From contig CAVPHF010000024.1 in NCBI GenBank assembly GCA_963704155.1, positions 1 to 64,000 on the forward strand: a stretch of DNA of 64,000 nucleotides, written 5' to 3'. The DNA is from Thiohalocapsa sp963704155 (GTDB taxonomy: Bacteria; Pseudomonadota; Gammaproteobacteria; Chromatiales; Chromatiaceae). The notes beneath the pieces are model-generated. The model saw only the letters and a list, made by a program, of their open reading frames with translations. It was not told where the DNA came from and ran no database searches. Positions 17,589 to 26,270 of this stretch are shown piece by piece. The position numbers were made by a program, and so were the translations under genes. Numbering within the stretch: position 1 is the stretch's first letter; each line of letters opens with the position of its first letter.

Positions 17589-18506
17589 GTGCCCGCGCGC
17601 GATGACCTGCCGACTTATCGGGGGCGCTTCGCCCCCTCCCCAACCGGTCCACTCCACTTCGGCTCTCTGATCGCTGCCGTCGGCAGCTTTGCCGACGCCC
17701 GCGCACGCGGCGGCACTTGGTTGGTGCGGATGGATGACCTCGACCGGAGCCGTGAGGTGCCGGGGGCCGCCGACAGCATCCTGCAAACGCTGGAGCGCTT
17801 TGGGTTGCATTGGGACGAGCCCGTCTTATTCCAGAGCCGGCGCACTGAGGCCTACGCCGACGCCCTCGATCGACTGCGCCGGAACGGCTGGACCTATCCG
17901 TGCAGTTGCTCGCGGCGCGAGATCGCCGCACGCGGCGCGCTCGGTCCAGAGGGGCCGATCTATCCAGGCACCTGCCGAGCAGGTTCTCGCGACCTGCGCG
18001 GGGATTGCAGCGAGCGCGTGCTTGTACCAGATAGCACTATCGCTATCGAAGACCGCATCCAAGGCCGGATCTCGCAGAATCTTGCCGAAGAGGTCGGCGA
18101 CTTCGTGCTGAGGCGCGCCGACGGCATCCACGCCTACCAACTCGCGGTCGTCGTCGATGACGCCGCACAACGCATAGGGCACATCGTCCGCGGCGCCGAC
18201 TTGTTGCGATCGACCCCGCGGCAAGTCTACCTGCAACGGCTGCTTGGGCTGCCTCGTCCCGCCTATGCCCATCTTCCACTTGCGCTCGACGCCGACGGTC
18301 GCAAGCTATCAAAAAGCCTGGCCGCGGAACCGATCGACCCCTGCAACCCATTGCCGGCACTGAATCGCGCCTGGCAATTCCTTGGCCAGAGCGCGCCGCG
18401 CGAACAAGCGGACTCGGTCGAGGCATTTTGGCAACAGGCAATCGCTGATTGGTCGCTGCACGGCATACCCTCGTCCCAGGCGTTGCCCTTAATCGCAATG
18501 GGGTGA
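17589..18506 (+). CDS. gluQ: glutamyl-Q tRNA(Asp) synthetase
   Basis: The protein has 'GRFAPSPTGPLHFGSLIAAV' (the HIGH-type ATP motif) near the N-terminus, 'RMDDLDRSREVPGAAD', zinc ligands in 'YPCSCSRREI' and 'YPGTCR', and the KMSKS-type 'GRKLSKS'. It lacks the anticodon-binding domain, as expected for GluQRS, which glutamylates queuosine at position 34 of tRNA(Asp). I set the start at GTG 17589 (305 residues), 44 bases after the dksA stop. An in-frame start at 17493 would overlap dksA. The dksA-gluQ pairing is conserved in gammaproteobacteria and supports one transcript. Confidence 0.94.
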   Translation: MPARDDLPTYRGRFAPSPTGPLHFGSLIAAVGSFADARARGGTWLVRMDDLDRSREVPGAADSILQTLERFGLHWDEPVLFQSRRTEAYADALDRLRRNGWTYPCSCSRREIAARGALGPEGPIYPGTCRAGSRDLRGDCSERVLVPDSTIAIEDRIQGRISQNLAEEVGDFVLRRADGIHAYQLAVVVDDAAQRIGHIVRGADLLRSTPRQVYLQRLLGLPRPAYAHLPLALDADGRKLSKSLAAEPIDPCNPLPALNRAWQFLGQSAPREQADSVEAFWQQAIADWSLHGIPSSQALPLIAMG

Positions 18507-18643
18507 TCGCAGCCTGACCGAATACGCGCCAATAATCCTTTCATATTCTGCGCTTTAGCGCCATCAGCGTCATTCCACGGTAATACCCCACGCGTAGACT
18601 TCAGTGAAGCGAAGCGCGGACGACAACCAGAGGAGACAGCACG

Positions 18644-21034
18644 ATGTCGACGACGAACACAGCCGAGACCAATCCGATGCCCCTCGCTCCCGAGATGCTG
18701 CGGCGGTTGGACGCCTACTGGCGCGCCTGTAACTACCTCGCCGTCGGTATGATCTACCTGCGTGACAATCCACTGCTGCGCGAACCACTGAAAGAAGCGC
18801 ATCTGAAGCAGCGGCTGCTCGGTCATTGGGGCGCGAGTCCGGGGCTGTCGTTCATGTACGTGCACCTGAATCGCATCATCGTCGAACACCGGCAGCAAGC
18901 CATCTTTCTCGCCGGACCCGGCCACGGCGCGCCCGGCGTGCTGGCTCCGGTCTATCTGGAAGGGACTTACTCGGAGATCTATCCGAACAAGAGCGAAGAC
19001 GAAGACGGCATGCGCGCCTTCTTCAAGCAGTTTTCCTTTCCGGGCGGCATCGGCTCGCACTGCACACCTGAAACGCCCGGCTCCATTCACGAGGGCGGCG
19101 AGCTTGGCTATTCCATCTCGCACGCGTTCGGCGCGGCATTCGACAACCCGGACCTACTGGTCGCGGTCGCCGTCGGCGACGGCGAGGCGGAGACCGGCCC
19201 GCTCGCCACCAGCTGGCATTCGGCCAAGTTCCTCAACCCCATCCGGGACGGTGCGGTCTTGCCGATCCTTCATCTGAACGGCTACAAGATCAACAATCCG
19301 ACGCTGCTGGCCCGTATTCCCAGCGACGAACTCGCCAGCCTGTTCCGCGGTTACGGTTGGACGCCGTATTTCGTCGAGGGCGACGACCCGATCGAAATGC
19401 ACCAGAAGATGGCGGCGACCGTGGATGCCTGCTATGCAAAGATCAAGGCGCTGCAAGACGACGCCAGATCACGTGGCAAGGCAGCGCGCTGTCACTGGCC
19501 GATGATCGTGCTGCGCTCGCCAAAGGGCTGGACGGGCCCCAAGGATGTCGACGGGCACAGGGTCGAGGGCTTCTGGCGCGCACACCAGGTGCCGCTCTCT
19601 GGCATGCACAGCAACCCGCAGCACTTGCAGCAGCTCGAAGACTGGCTGCGCAGCTACAAGCCCGAGGAGCTGTTCGATCAATCCGGCCGGCTCCAGGATG
19701 ACATCCGCGCCATCGCGCCCAAGGGCGCGATGCGGATGAGCGCCAGCCCCCATGCCAACGGCGGGCTGCTGCGCCGCGCGCTGCGCATGCCCGACTTCCG
19801 CGACTACGCCATCCAGGTCGAACAGCCGGGCACCATCCGACACATGAACACGAAGCCGGTCGGTGCCTTGCTGCGCGACATCATGGCGAAGAACGGCGAC
19901 AACTTCCGCATCTTCGGCCCGGACGAGAACAGCTCCAACAAGCTCGATGCCGTCTACGAGGTCAGCAAGAAGCTCTGGCTTGCCGAGTACAAGGAGGAGG
20001 ATGCCGATGGCGGCGAGCTGTCGCCGGACGGCCGCGTACTGGAGATGCTCTCCGAACACACGCTGGAGGGCTGGCTGGAGGGCTATCTACTGACCGGCCG
20101 GCACGGCTTCTTCGCCACTTACGAGGCCTTCGTTCACGTCATCGACAGCATGTACAACCAGCACGCCAAGTGGCTCGCCATCTGCGAGGACATTCCATGG
20201 CGCGCGCGCATCTCGTCGCTGAACCTACTGATCACGTCTACCGTCTGGCGCCAGGACCACAACGGCTTCACGCATCAGGACCCGGGCTTTCTCGACGTGG
20301 TCGTGAACAAGAACCCGGAGGTCACGCGCATCTATCTGCCGCCGGACGTCAACACCCTGCTCTCCACGGTGGACCACTGCCTGCAGAGCCGTGACGACAT
20401 CAACGTCATCGTCGCGGACAAGCAGAACCATCTTCAGTATCTGAACATGGACGCCGCCATCAAGCACTGCACCAAGGGCCTTGGCATCTGGGAGTGGGCC
20501 AGCAACGACCAGGGCAGCGAGCCGGACGCGGTGCTGGTGGGCTGCGGCGACATTCCGACCAAAGAAGCCCTGGCCGCAACCGCGCTCTTGCGAGAGCACT
20601 TCGACGACATTCGCATCCGTTTCATCAACGTCGTCGATCTGTTCAAGATACAGTCGTTCGGCGAGCACCCGCACGGCATCACCGACGCCGAGTTCGACAG
20701 CCTGTTCACGAAGGATAGGCCGATCATCTTCAACTTCCACGGCTATCCCTGGCTGATACACCGGCTTGCCTATCGGCGCACCAACCACCGCAACCTGCAT
20801 GTGCGCGGCTACAAAGAGAAGGGCAACATCAACACGCCGCTGGAACTGGCCATCGAGAACGAGATCGACCGCTTCACGCTGGCGATGGACGTGATCAAGC
20901 GCGTACCTCGACTGCAAGTAGCAGGCGCCCACGTCATGGACCGGCTCAAGGACATGCAGATCGACTGCCGCAATTACGCGCACGAGCATGGCGTCGACAA
21001 GCCCGATGTCGACGACTGGGTATGGCCCTTTTGA
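18644..21034 (+). CDS. xfp: xylulose-5-phosphate/fructose-6-phosphate phosphoketolase
   Basis: This 796-residue thiamine-diphosphate enzyme shows 'LAGPGHGAPGVLAPVYLEG', 'GELGYSISHAFGAAFDNP', the TPP-binding 'VGDGEAETGPLATSWH' through 'LPILHLNGYKINNPT', 'NTKPVGALLRD' and 'GPDENSSNKL' in the middle, and 'HQDPGFLDVVVNK' in the pyrimidine domain. It cleaves ketose phosphates to acetyl phosphate plus an aldose phosphate in the cytoplasm. The ATG at 18644 has an AGGAG site upstream. It stands alone: no ackA, pta or transketolase gene is adjacent. A hairpin follows the stop. It is full length with no frameshift. Confidence 0.96.
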   Translation: MSTTNTAETNPMPLAPEMLRRLDAYWRACNYLAVGMIYLRDNPLLREPLKEAHLKQRLLGHWGASPGLSFMYVHLNRIIVEHRQQAIFLAGPGHGAPGVLAPVYLEGTYSEIYPNKSEDEDGMRAFFKQFSFPGGIGSHCTPETPGSIHEGGELGYSISHAFGAAFDNPDLLVAVAVGDGEAETGPLATSWHSAKFLNPIRDGAVLPILHLNGYKINNPTLLARIPSDELASLFRGYGWTPYFVEGDDPIEMHQKMAATVDACYAKIKALQDDARSRGKAARCHWPMIVLRSPKGWTGPKDVDGHRVEGFWRAHQVPLSGMHSNPQHLQQLEDWLRSYKPEELFDQSGRLQDDIRAIAPKGAMRMSASPHANGGLLRRALRMPDFRDYAIQVEQPGTIRHMNTKPVGALLRDIMAKNGDNFRIFGPDENSSNKLDAVYEVSKKLWLAEYKEEDADGGELSPDGRVLEMLSEHTLEGWLEGYLLTGRHGFFATYEAFVHVIDSMYNQHAKWLAICEDIPWRARISSLNLLITSTVWRQDHNGFTHQDPGFLDVVVNKNPEVTRIYLPPDVNTLLSTVDHCLQSRDDINVIVADKQNHLQYLNMDAAIKHCTKGLGIWEWASNDQGSEPDAVLVGCGDIPTKEALAATALLREHFDDIRIRFINVVDLFKIQSFGEHPHGITDAEFDSLFTKDRPIIFNFHGYPWLIHRLAYRRTNHRNLHVRGYKEKGNINTPLELAIENEIDRFTLAMDVIKRVPRLQVAGAHVMDRLKDMQIDCRNYAHEHGVDKPDVDDWVWPF

Positions 21035-21036
21035 GG

Positions 21037-21066
21037 AAGGGCCGAGGCAGCAGCCGGGCGGCCCTT
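21037..21066 (+). terminator. hairpin after the phosphoketolase gene
   Basis: A perfect 8-bp stem (AAGGGCCG with CGGCCCTT) and a 14-base loop begin 2 bases after the xfp stop. No T-run follows, so intrinsic termination is likely but not certain. Confidence 0.5.
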
Positions 21067-21175
21067 GGCCCGATAGAAGATGATCATCGGTAGCGTCTTG
21101 ACGCTCGGGTCAAGCTCGGCGCTTCATTGAAGTCACACCCCAGAACCGTTATCGATGCCGCAGGCCGACTGCGGT

Positions 21176-21766
21176 TCAGCGTCTTGTGCTCCCGGCAGCG
21201 GCAAGCATCGCCCGATAGCGCGGCCAGTCGAATGCCGGACCAGGGTCGGTCTTGCGGCCCGGCGCGATGTCACTGTGCCCAACCACGCGCTGGGGTGTGA
21301 TCTTGGGGAAGCGCCGCATGATCTCTGCGCTGGTCACGGCCAGTCGTTTGTACTGCGCGTCGGTGAAGGGGATGGTGTCGGCGCCTTCCAACTCGATGCC
21401 AATAGAGAAATCGTTACAGGCCTGCCGGCCCATGAAGTCGGATCGACCGGCGTGCCAGGCACGCCGACAGAGATCGACGAACTGAAGTGACTCGCCGTCG
21501 CGGCGGATCAGCAGGTGCGCGGACACCGGCACGCCGGCAATCGGCCGGAAGTAGGGGTGGGCCTCCGGATCGAGACGGTTTTGAAACAGCTGCTCGATCC
21601 ATGGACCACCGAACTGCCCAGGCGGCAGGCTGATGTTGTGGATCACTAGCAAGTCCGGAACGACCCCGTCCGGCCGGTCGTCACAGTTGCCACAACCAAC
21701 CCACCGCGCCTCGTCCAACCGCCCGAGACGCGCCGCGCCATCGACAATCCTGCCCGTCGTCATCAT
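21176..21766 (-). CDS. ampD: 1,6-anhydro-N-acetylmuramyl-L-alanine amidase AmpD
   Basis: This 196-residue cytoplasmic zinc amidase recycles cell-wall muropeptides. Zinc ligands and catalytic residues appear in 'LLVIHNISLPPGQFGG', 'RAWHAGRSDFMGRQACNDFS', 'IGIELEGADTIPFTDAQY' and 'VVGHSDIAPGRKTDPGPAFDW'. The N-terminus carries 'SPNCDDRP'-like sequence (here GCGNCDDRPDGV), typical of AmpD rather than AmiD. ATG at 21766 overlaps the stop of the upstream CBS-domain reading frame (ATGA), so the two were once a coupled pair. The gene is complete and convergent with xfp. Confidence 0.95.
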   Translation of the reverse strand: MMTTGRIVDGAARLGRLDEARWVGCGNCDDRPDGVVPDLLVIHNISLPPGQFGGPWIEQLFQNRLDPEAHPYFRPIAGVPVSAHLLIRRDGESLQFVDLCRRAWHAGRSDFMGRQACNDFSIGIELEGADTIPFTDAQYKRLAVTSAEIMRRFPKITPQRVVGHSDIAPGRKTDPGPAFDWPRYRAMLAAAGSTRR

Positions 21767-22085
21767 CGCCTGGCCATCATGCCTCTAAGAACCAGATCGG
21801 CCACCGATCACCTCGCCATGCTCGACCACCGGTGCGCGCGACAGACCGAAGCGCCCGAACAACCCGAACAATCGGGGACAGGAGTCGATGTCCATCTCAG
21901 GCGGCTCATACATCAGCGGCTTCGACATGATCTCCCAGATAGCGACGCGATCCGGCGTGCGGTGCCCGGCCGGCACCTGACGCGCAATGCCGAGATCAGC
22001 AGCATGCCGAAGGCGTCATAGTCGCGGCGCTTGCGCACGATCGGCCATTCGGTGTCGACGTCCAGCAAAGGCCGACTGAGAACTT
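21763..22085 (-). pseudogene. CBS domain-containing protein, broken by frameshifts
   Basis: Pieces of one CBS-pair protein appear in different minus-strand frames. The order is 'TEWPIVRKRRDYDAFGMLLIS', then after a shift 'ARQVPAGHRTPDRVAIWEIM' plus 'SKPLMYEPPEMDI' and 'LFGLFGRFGLSRAPVVEHGE', then after another shift 'ADLVLRGMMARR' ending with a stop that overlaps the ampD ATG. Compared with what I know of the family, several residues are also missing around 'GEVIG'. No start codon fits cleanly upstream of about 22085. CBS domains bind adenosyl ligands. This copy cannot be made as one protein. At least two indels plus a small deletion suggest true decay. Confidence 0.65.
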
Positions 22086-22180
22086 GGGCGCGCCGCCGGT
22101 CAATGGTACTAGACTATGCGCACCCGCAGCATGCGCCGCGAGAACGGGCCGCGGTCGTTAGGATCGAAACGCATCGCGCA

Positions 22181-24472
22181 ATGACAGAAGAGACACATCC
22201 AGAGAAGCGCGGACGAGCGGGGCAGGCGCCCCCCGTGTTGGTGCGCATGCTAGAACGCTTCAGCCGGATACTTCTGGGTGATCTGGCGGTGCTGATCGAT
22301 AACGCCCTTCAGCGCATCGATGATGCACTGCAGGACCGCGCAGACAAGGCCGAGAGCGACCAGCTCTATGCCAGCTACTTCACAGCCCTGCGCCAACTGC
22401 GCCTAGAACGCAGCAACTTGAAACGCGGCTATTTGCGCAACCTGTCGGATGCCTTCCTGCTGTTTCAAGACGCCGCGCAAAGGGTTAACTTGGCGGCCCA
22501 TCCGCACGTCGATTCCCAACGACTCGAATTGGTCAAAGACAAGGATCTAGAGGAATCACTGGTCCTATCAAACATGATCTCGAAGGCGGAAAACCGATAT
22601 TTTCACGCGCTGCACGACCTGACCCGACACTTCACGAACCTCACGGGTCGCCCGGCGCTGCGGCAGCAGGAAATCCCCGTCAGCCCCACGGCCATCTGCA
22701 ACGCCTTGAGCACGGCCGTAAAGTCCGTCGAAAACTTTGAGCTCTCGACCGCGCTGATCATCTACAAGGTGTTCGACAAGCAGGTCATGGACAACCTGAC
22801 CCCGGTCTACGCGCAGTGTGTCGAACTCGCCACCTCGCAGGGGTTGGAGCCAAGCGCCCGGCACAAGAGCATTAACAACCCTTCCGTGGTGCGCCCGCGG
22901 CGATCACCTGCGGGGCGCGGCCCAGTCGAGGCAGGCTCGGCGGAGATTGCTGGCGAAGCATCATCTGCATCGCGGCCGGATTTACTACCACAATTCAATC
23001 CGGAGACCTTGTCTGCCGCGGGCGTCGCCCCGGCGACCGGCACGGACTCGGCGCCATCAGACGCATCAAAGGCGCCACCCGTGAGCTTCCAGCAGCTGTG
23101 TTTGTTGTTGCATGACCGGCGACGCGACGTCGAACCACCCAACGACACACCGCTGCTCGAAACCCAGGAACTCATGACTGTCTTGTCGCGACTCCAGCAG
23201 CAATTCGCCGCCGATGAGGCCATCCCGCCAAGCGTCTTGCGGCAGACCGTGGCCGACGAACTCGTGCTGGGCGAAGCCCCAACTCCGTCTGAAGCTTCGT
23301 CTGACGCTCTGGCGGACTCGAGGCGCCGCCTTGAACGCTCCGACGAAGACGCCATGGACCTGGTGTTTCTGCTCTTCGAGCAACTGCTGGGGGCGCCCGA
23401 CATCCCCGACTCGGTCAAGGTGTTGATTAGCCGGCTGCAGCTTCCCTACGTCAAGTTGGCGATAATGGAGCCGGCCTTTTTCGACCAGCCCCAGCATCCA
23501 GCGCGCAGTCTACTGAACCACATCGGCGAGGCATCGCTTGGCTGGAACGACGACGGCGAGCGCGGCGGCGATGGTCTCTACGCGCGCATCGCGAACATCG
23601 TTGAACGTGTGATCACCGAATTCCACAGCGAGCCCAGTCTGTTCCAGGCGCTCGACAACGGTCTCGCCGCCTACCTGGACGAGCAGCAACGGCAAGCGCA
23701 AGCCGCGGAGCGGCGCATGCTGCGCGGCATCGGCGAAGAGCGGCAACAGCATGCGGCACGGCGCCATGTCATGCAGATCATCGACCAGCGTCTACCCCCG
23801 CGCGCGGTCATCCCGGTTGCGGTCGCATCGATCATCTACGACGGCTGGGTCGAGGTCATGCTCCAGGCACAGAGCCGGGACGGCGAGCGCGGTCCTGGCT
23901 GGCAGCACGCACTTGGCGTGCTCGACCAGTTGATCTGGAGTATCCGCCCCAAGCAAGACCCGGCAGAGCGCCGGGAACTGCTGCGGCAGATTCCTCAGTT
24001 GCTGCGCGACCTACGTACAGGACTGTCCGAGGTGCTGCCGGATCAGCAATTACTCGAACCTTGGCTCAAGGAGCTCCAGGGCGTCTACATCGCCGCCCTG
24101 CGCGGACCGGCACCGGAAACTGTTTCGGAAACCCTTCCAGCAACCGCACCACCGGAGACATCAGAACAGGATGCAAGTCGCTTGGGCGGCGCCCCGACAT
24201 CAGCCATGGATCCCGGTGCACTGCCGGTCGGCACCTGGATCGATATCATGCGCACCGACGATATCCGGTTGCGCGTCAAGCTGGCATGGCGCAGTGACGA
24301 CGGTCATGACCTGCTGTTCGTCGACCGGCTCGGACGCAAGGCGTTCGAGTTGTCCCGGCGCAATCTCTACACCCTGTTCGAGCAAGATCTCGCTGCGGTC
24401 ATCAGCGACGGCAGCATAGGCATCGTCGACCGCGCCATGCACGCGGTGCGCGAATCCCTCAGCGTTCACTAG
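22181..24472 (+). CDS. DUF1631 domain-containing protein
   Basis: This 763-residue cytoplasmic protein of the DUF1631 family has the conserved N-terminal block 'LLGDLAVLIDNALQRIDDAL', 'LYASYFTALRQLRLERSNLK' and 'LEESLVLSNMISKAENRYF', a disordered Pro/Ala-rich linker at about residues 240-330, then helical repeats with 'VLISRLQLPYVKLAIMEPAF' and 'HPARSLLNHIGEASLGW'. The C-terminal 80 residues ('GTWIDIMRTDDIRLRVKLAW' onwards) form a small beta domain resembling PilZ-type folds, which is an inference. I prefer ATG 22181 to the in-frame start at 22031 because family homology begins just after it. Function is unknown. No operon partner is evident, and nadC follows closely. Confidence 0.85.
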   Translation: MTEETHPEKRGRAGQAPPVLVRMLERFSRILLGDLAVLIDNALQRIDDALQDRADKAESDQLYASYFTALRQLRLERSNLKRGYLRNLSDAFLLFQDAAQRVNLAAHPHVDSQRLELVKDKDLEESLVLSNMISKAENRYFHALHDLTRHFTNLTGRPALRQQEIPVSPTAICNALSTAVKSVENFELSTALIIYKVFDKQVMDNLTPVYAQCVELATSQGLEPSARHKSINNPSVVRPRRSPAGRGPVEAGSAEIAGEASSASRPDLLPQFNPETLSAAGVAPATGTDSAPSDASKAPPVSFQQLCLLLHDRRRDVEPPNDTPLLETQELMTVLSRLQQQFAADEAIPPSVLRQTVADELVLGEAPTPSEASSDALADSRRRLERSDEDAMDLVFLLFEQLLGAPDIPDSVKVLISRLQLPYVKLAIMEPAFFDQPQHPARSLLNHIGEASLGWNDDGERGGDGLYARIANIVERVITEFHSEPSLFQALDNGLAAYLDEQQRQAQAAERRMLRGIGEERQQHAARRHVMQIIDQRLPPRAVIPVAVASIIYDGWVEVMLQAQSRDGERGPGWQHALGVLDQLIWSIRPKQDPAERRELLRQIPQLLRDLRTGLSEVLPDQQLLEPWLKELQGVYIAALRGPAPETVSETLPATAPPETSEQDASRLGGAPTSAMDPGALPVGTWIDIMRTDDIRLRVKLAWRSDDGHDLLFVDRLGRKAFELSRRNLYTLFEQDLAAVISDGSIGIVDRAMHAVRESLSVH

Positions 24473-24481
24473 AGGTCGAGT

Positions 24482-25431
24482 ATGACGATATCCTCTCCCA
24501 GAGGGCAGGCAGTGCCAGTGCCAGCGCCAGCGCGGTAGACAGCGCCTTCCTGGCCCAGCATCTGCCTGCCGCTGAGCTGATCGAGGACCATGTCCGCGCC
24601 GCCGTCGAAGAGGATCTCGGAACCGGCGACATCACGGCGGCACTGCTACCGGCGACGCAGCAAGCCGAAGCGGAGGTGTTGACAAGAGAGCATGCCGTGC
24701 TCAGCGGACAGGCGTGGTTTGCCGCCGTGTTTCGGCTGCTTGATGAAGACGTCCGCATCGACTGGCTGGCACAGGATGGCGCCCGGATCGAGCCCGGACA
24801 GACACTGTGCCGCTTGAGCGGACGCCTGCCGGCGCTCTTGACCGGCGAACGCACGGCACTGAATTATCTGCAGACGCTGTCCGGTACGGCGACTCAGGCG
24901 CGCCGCCATGCCGATGCCGTCGCCGGTCTGCCGGTTCGCATTCTCGATACCCGCAAGACATTGCCTGGACTGCGCCGCGAGCAAAAATACGCGGTGCTCT
25001 GCGGCGGCTGCCACAATCACCGCATGGGACTGTTCGATGCGGTGCTGATCAAGGAAAACCACATCTTGGCGGCGGGGTCGATCGCGGCCGCCGTGCGCGC
25101 GGCCCGGCAGGCGGCGGACGGAATGCCAGCTCAGATCGAGGTGCAGATCGAGGTGGAATCGCTCGAAGATCTGGATCAGGCGCTCGCCGCCGGTGTCGAG
25201 CGGGTACTGCTCGACAACTTCCCGCTGGAGTCGCTGCGCAAGGCAGTCGCCCTCAACCAGCGGCGGGCACGCATCGAGGCATCCGGCGGCGTTACGCTCG
25301 ACGCTCTACGTGTCATCGCCGAGACCGGCGTCGACGACATCTCCGTCGGCGCGTTAACCAAGGACCTACGCGCGGTCGATCTGTCGATGCGATTGCTGGA
25401 TGCGCCTGGACCTTATGGCGGCCAGGCCTGA
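24482..25431 (+). CDS. nadC: nicotinate-nucleotide pyrophosphorylase (N-terminal frameshift)
   Basis: From about 24541 the frame reads as a complete quinolinate phosphoribosyltransferase: 'LIEDHVRAAVEEDLGTGDIT', 'LTGERTALNYLQTLSGTATQ', 'ILDTRKTLPGLRREQKYAVL', 'HNHRMGLFDAVLIKENHI' and 'IEASGGVTLDALRVIAETGV'. It makes nicotinate mononucleotide from quinolinate and PRPP. That frame has no ATG, GTG or TTG before 24676, and a start there would lose essential N-terminal residues. The ATG at 24482 has a good AGAGG site 6 bases upstream but stops at 24536. One missing base within the short repeat at about 24511-24535 would join them. Either the sequence has an error or the gene is mutated; the rest is intact. 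Confidence 0.85.
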
Positions 25432-25487
25432 TCGGTAGCGCAAAGGCCAAAACCTATCGCTCCGGTGAAAATTATTGAAATTTATAT

Positions 25488-25516
25488 TTGTGAATTTAAG
25501 AAAATTCTAATATTAT
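25488..25516 (+). promoter_or_regulatory. probable sigma-70 promoter of the sulfur globule protein gene
   Basis: Within a sharply AT-rich island (25465-25525) lies TTGTGA at 25488-25493, a 17-base spacer and TATTAT at 25511-25516. The predicted transcript would have a leader of about 60 bases before the ATG at 25585. Its strength fits a highly expressed structural protein. Confidence 0.6.
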
Positions 25517-25584
25517 TTTACTCGTTGGCGCGGTGCTCTGTGCCAGCGCTTGCTCAACCAGAAACGTTCTATCGGAGATAAAAG

Positions 25585-25989
25585 ATGAAAAAGCTTGCTA
25601 CTGCCGCAGCCGTTGCCGCCCTCCTCGGTGTGTCCGCGTCCGCGAGTGCTTGGTGGGGAGGTCCTGGTTACGGCGGTCCCGGCTACGGTTCCGGCTGGGG
25701 CGATGGCCTCGGCGACATGTTTGGAGATATGTTCGGTGACGGCTACGGCGACTTTAACATGAGCATGTCCGGCGGCGGCCGTGGCTGGGGTCGCGGTCGC
25801 GGTTATGGCCGCGGTTACGGTCGCGGCTATGGCTATGGCGACTACTACGGCTACGGCGGCGGCTACCCGGGCTACGGCTACGGCTACCCGGCATACGGCG
25901 CGCCTTATGCTGCCCCTTACGGCGGCTATGGCTACCCGTACGCGGCGCCCGTTGCTCCTGCTGCGCCGGCCCAACAGGAAGCAAAGTAA
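25585..25989 (+). CDS. sulfur globule protein-like secreted Gly/Tyr-rich protein
   Basis: This 134-residue protein has a Sec signal peptide (residues 1-22, 'MKKLATAAAVAALLGVSASA' then SA before 'WWGGPGYG'). The mature part holds 'GDMFGDMFGDGYGDFNMSMS', then Gly-Arg-Tyr repeats (GYGRGYGRGYGYG) and Gly/Tyr/Pro units. This matches sulfur globule envelope proteins of purple sulfur bacteria, which coat periplasmic sulfur stores formed during sulfide or thiosulfate oxidation. I cannot choose between SgpA, SgpB and SgpC. A GGAG ribosome site lies 8 bases upstream of the ATG. It is a single-gene unit with its own promoter and strong downstream hairpins. Structural glycine-rich proteins of other roles are the main alternative. 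Confidence 0.8.
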   Translation: MKKLATAAAVAALLGVSASASAWWGGPGYGGPGYGSGWGDGLGDMFGDMFGDGYGDFNMSMSGGGRGWGRGRGYGRGYGRGYGYGDYYGYGGGYPGYGYGYPAYGAPYAAPYGGYGYPYAAPVAPAAPAQQEAK

Positions 25990-26002
25990 GCGCCCTGAAG
26001 AC

Positions 26003-26048
26003 GATTTCAGCCGCGCAGAGCGGCTGAAATCGCTGGGGCTCCGGCCCC
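26003..26048 (+). terminator. double hairpin after the sulfur globule protein gene
   Basis: A perfect 12-bp inverted repeat (GATTTCAGCCGC and GCGGCTGAAATC, 5-base loop) at 26003-26031 is followed by a second perfect hairpin (GGGGC, loop TCCG, GCCCC) at 26035-26048. No T-run follows. The pair may terminate transcription or protect the 3' end of an abundant mRNA. Confidence 0.65.
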
Positions 26049-26270
26049 GAAACCGCTGCTTCGGAGTTGTATCTGCACACGGACGTGTCACCCCCCCTTT
26101 CGCCCGCCCTCGCCGCCGACCCGCGCTCAAGCGGTCCGAATACCCGCCTATCGTTCTCCAAGACCCTCCGCGCCAAAAAAGGTTAAAGCCTGGAGGCGGC
26201 TGCAGGTGTCGTGACGTGCAACCCTGTCCAACAAACGGCGTCGGCCTTGCTACGCTTGCGAGGGGGCCGG

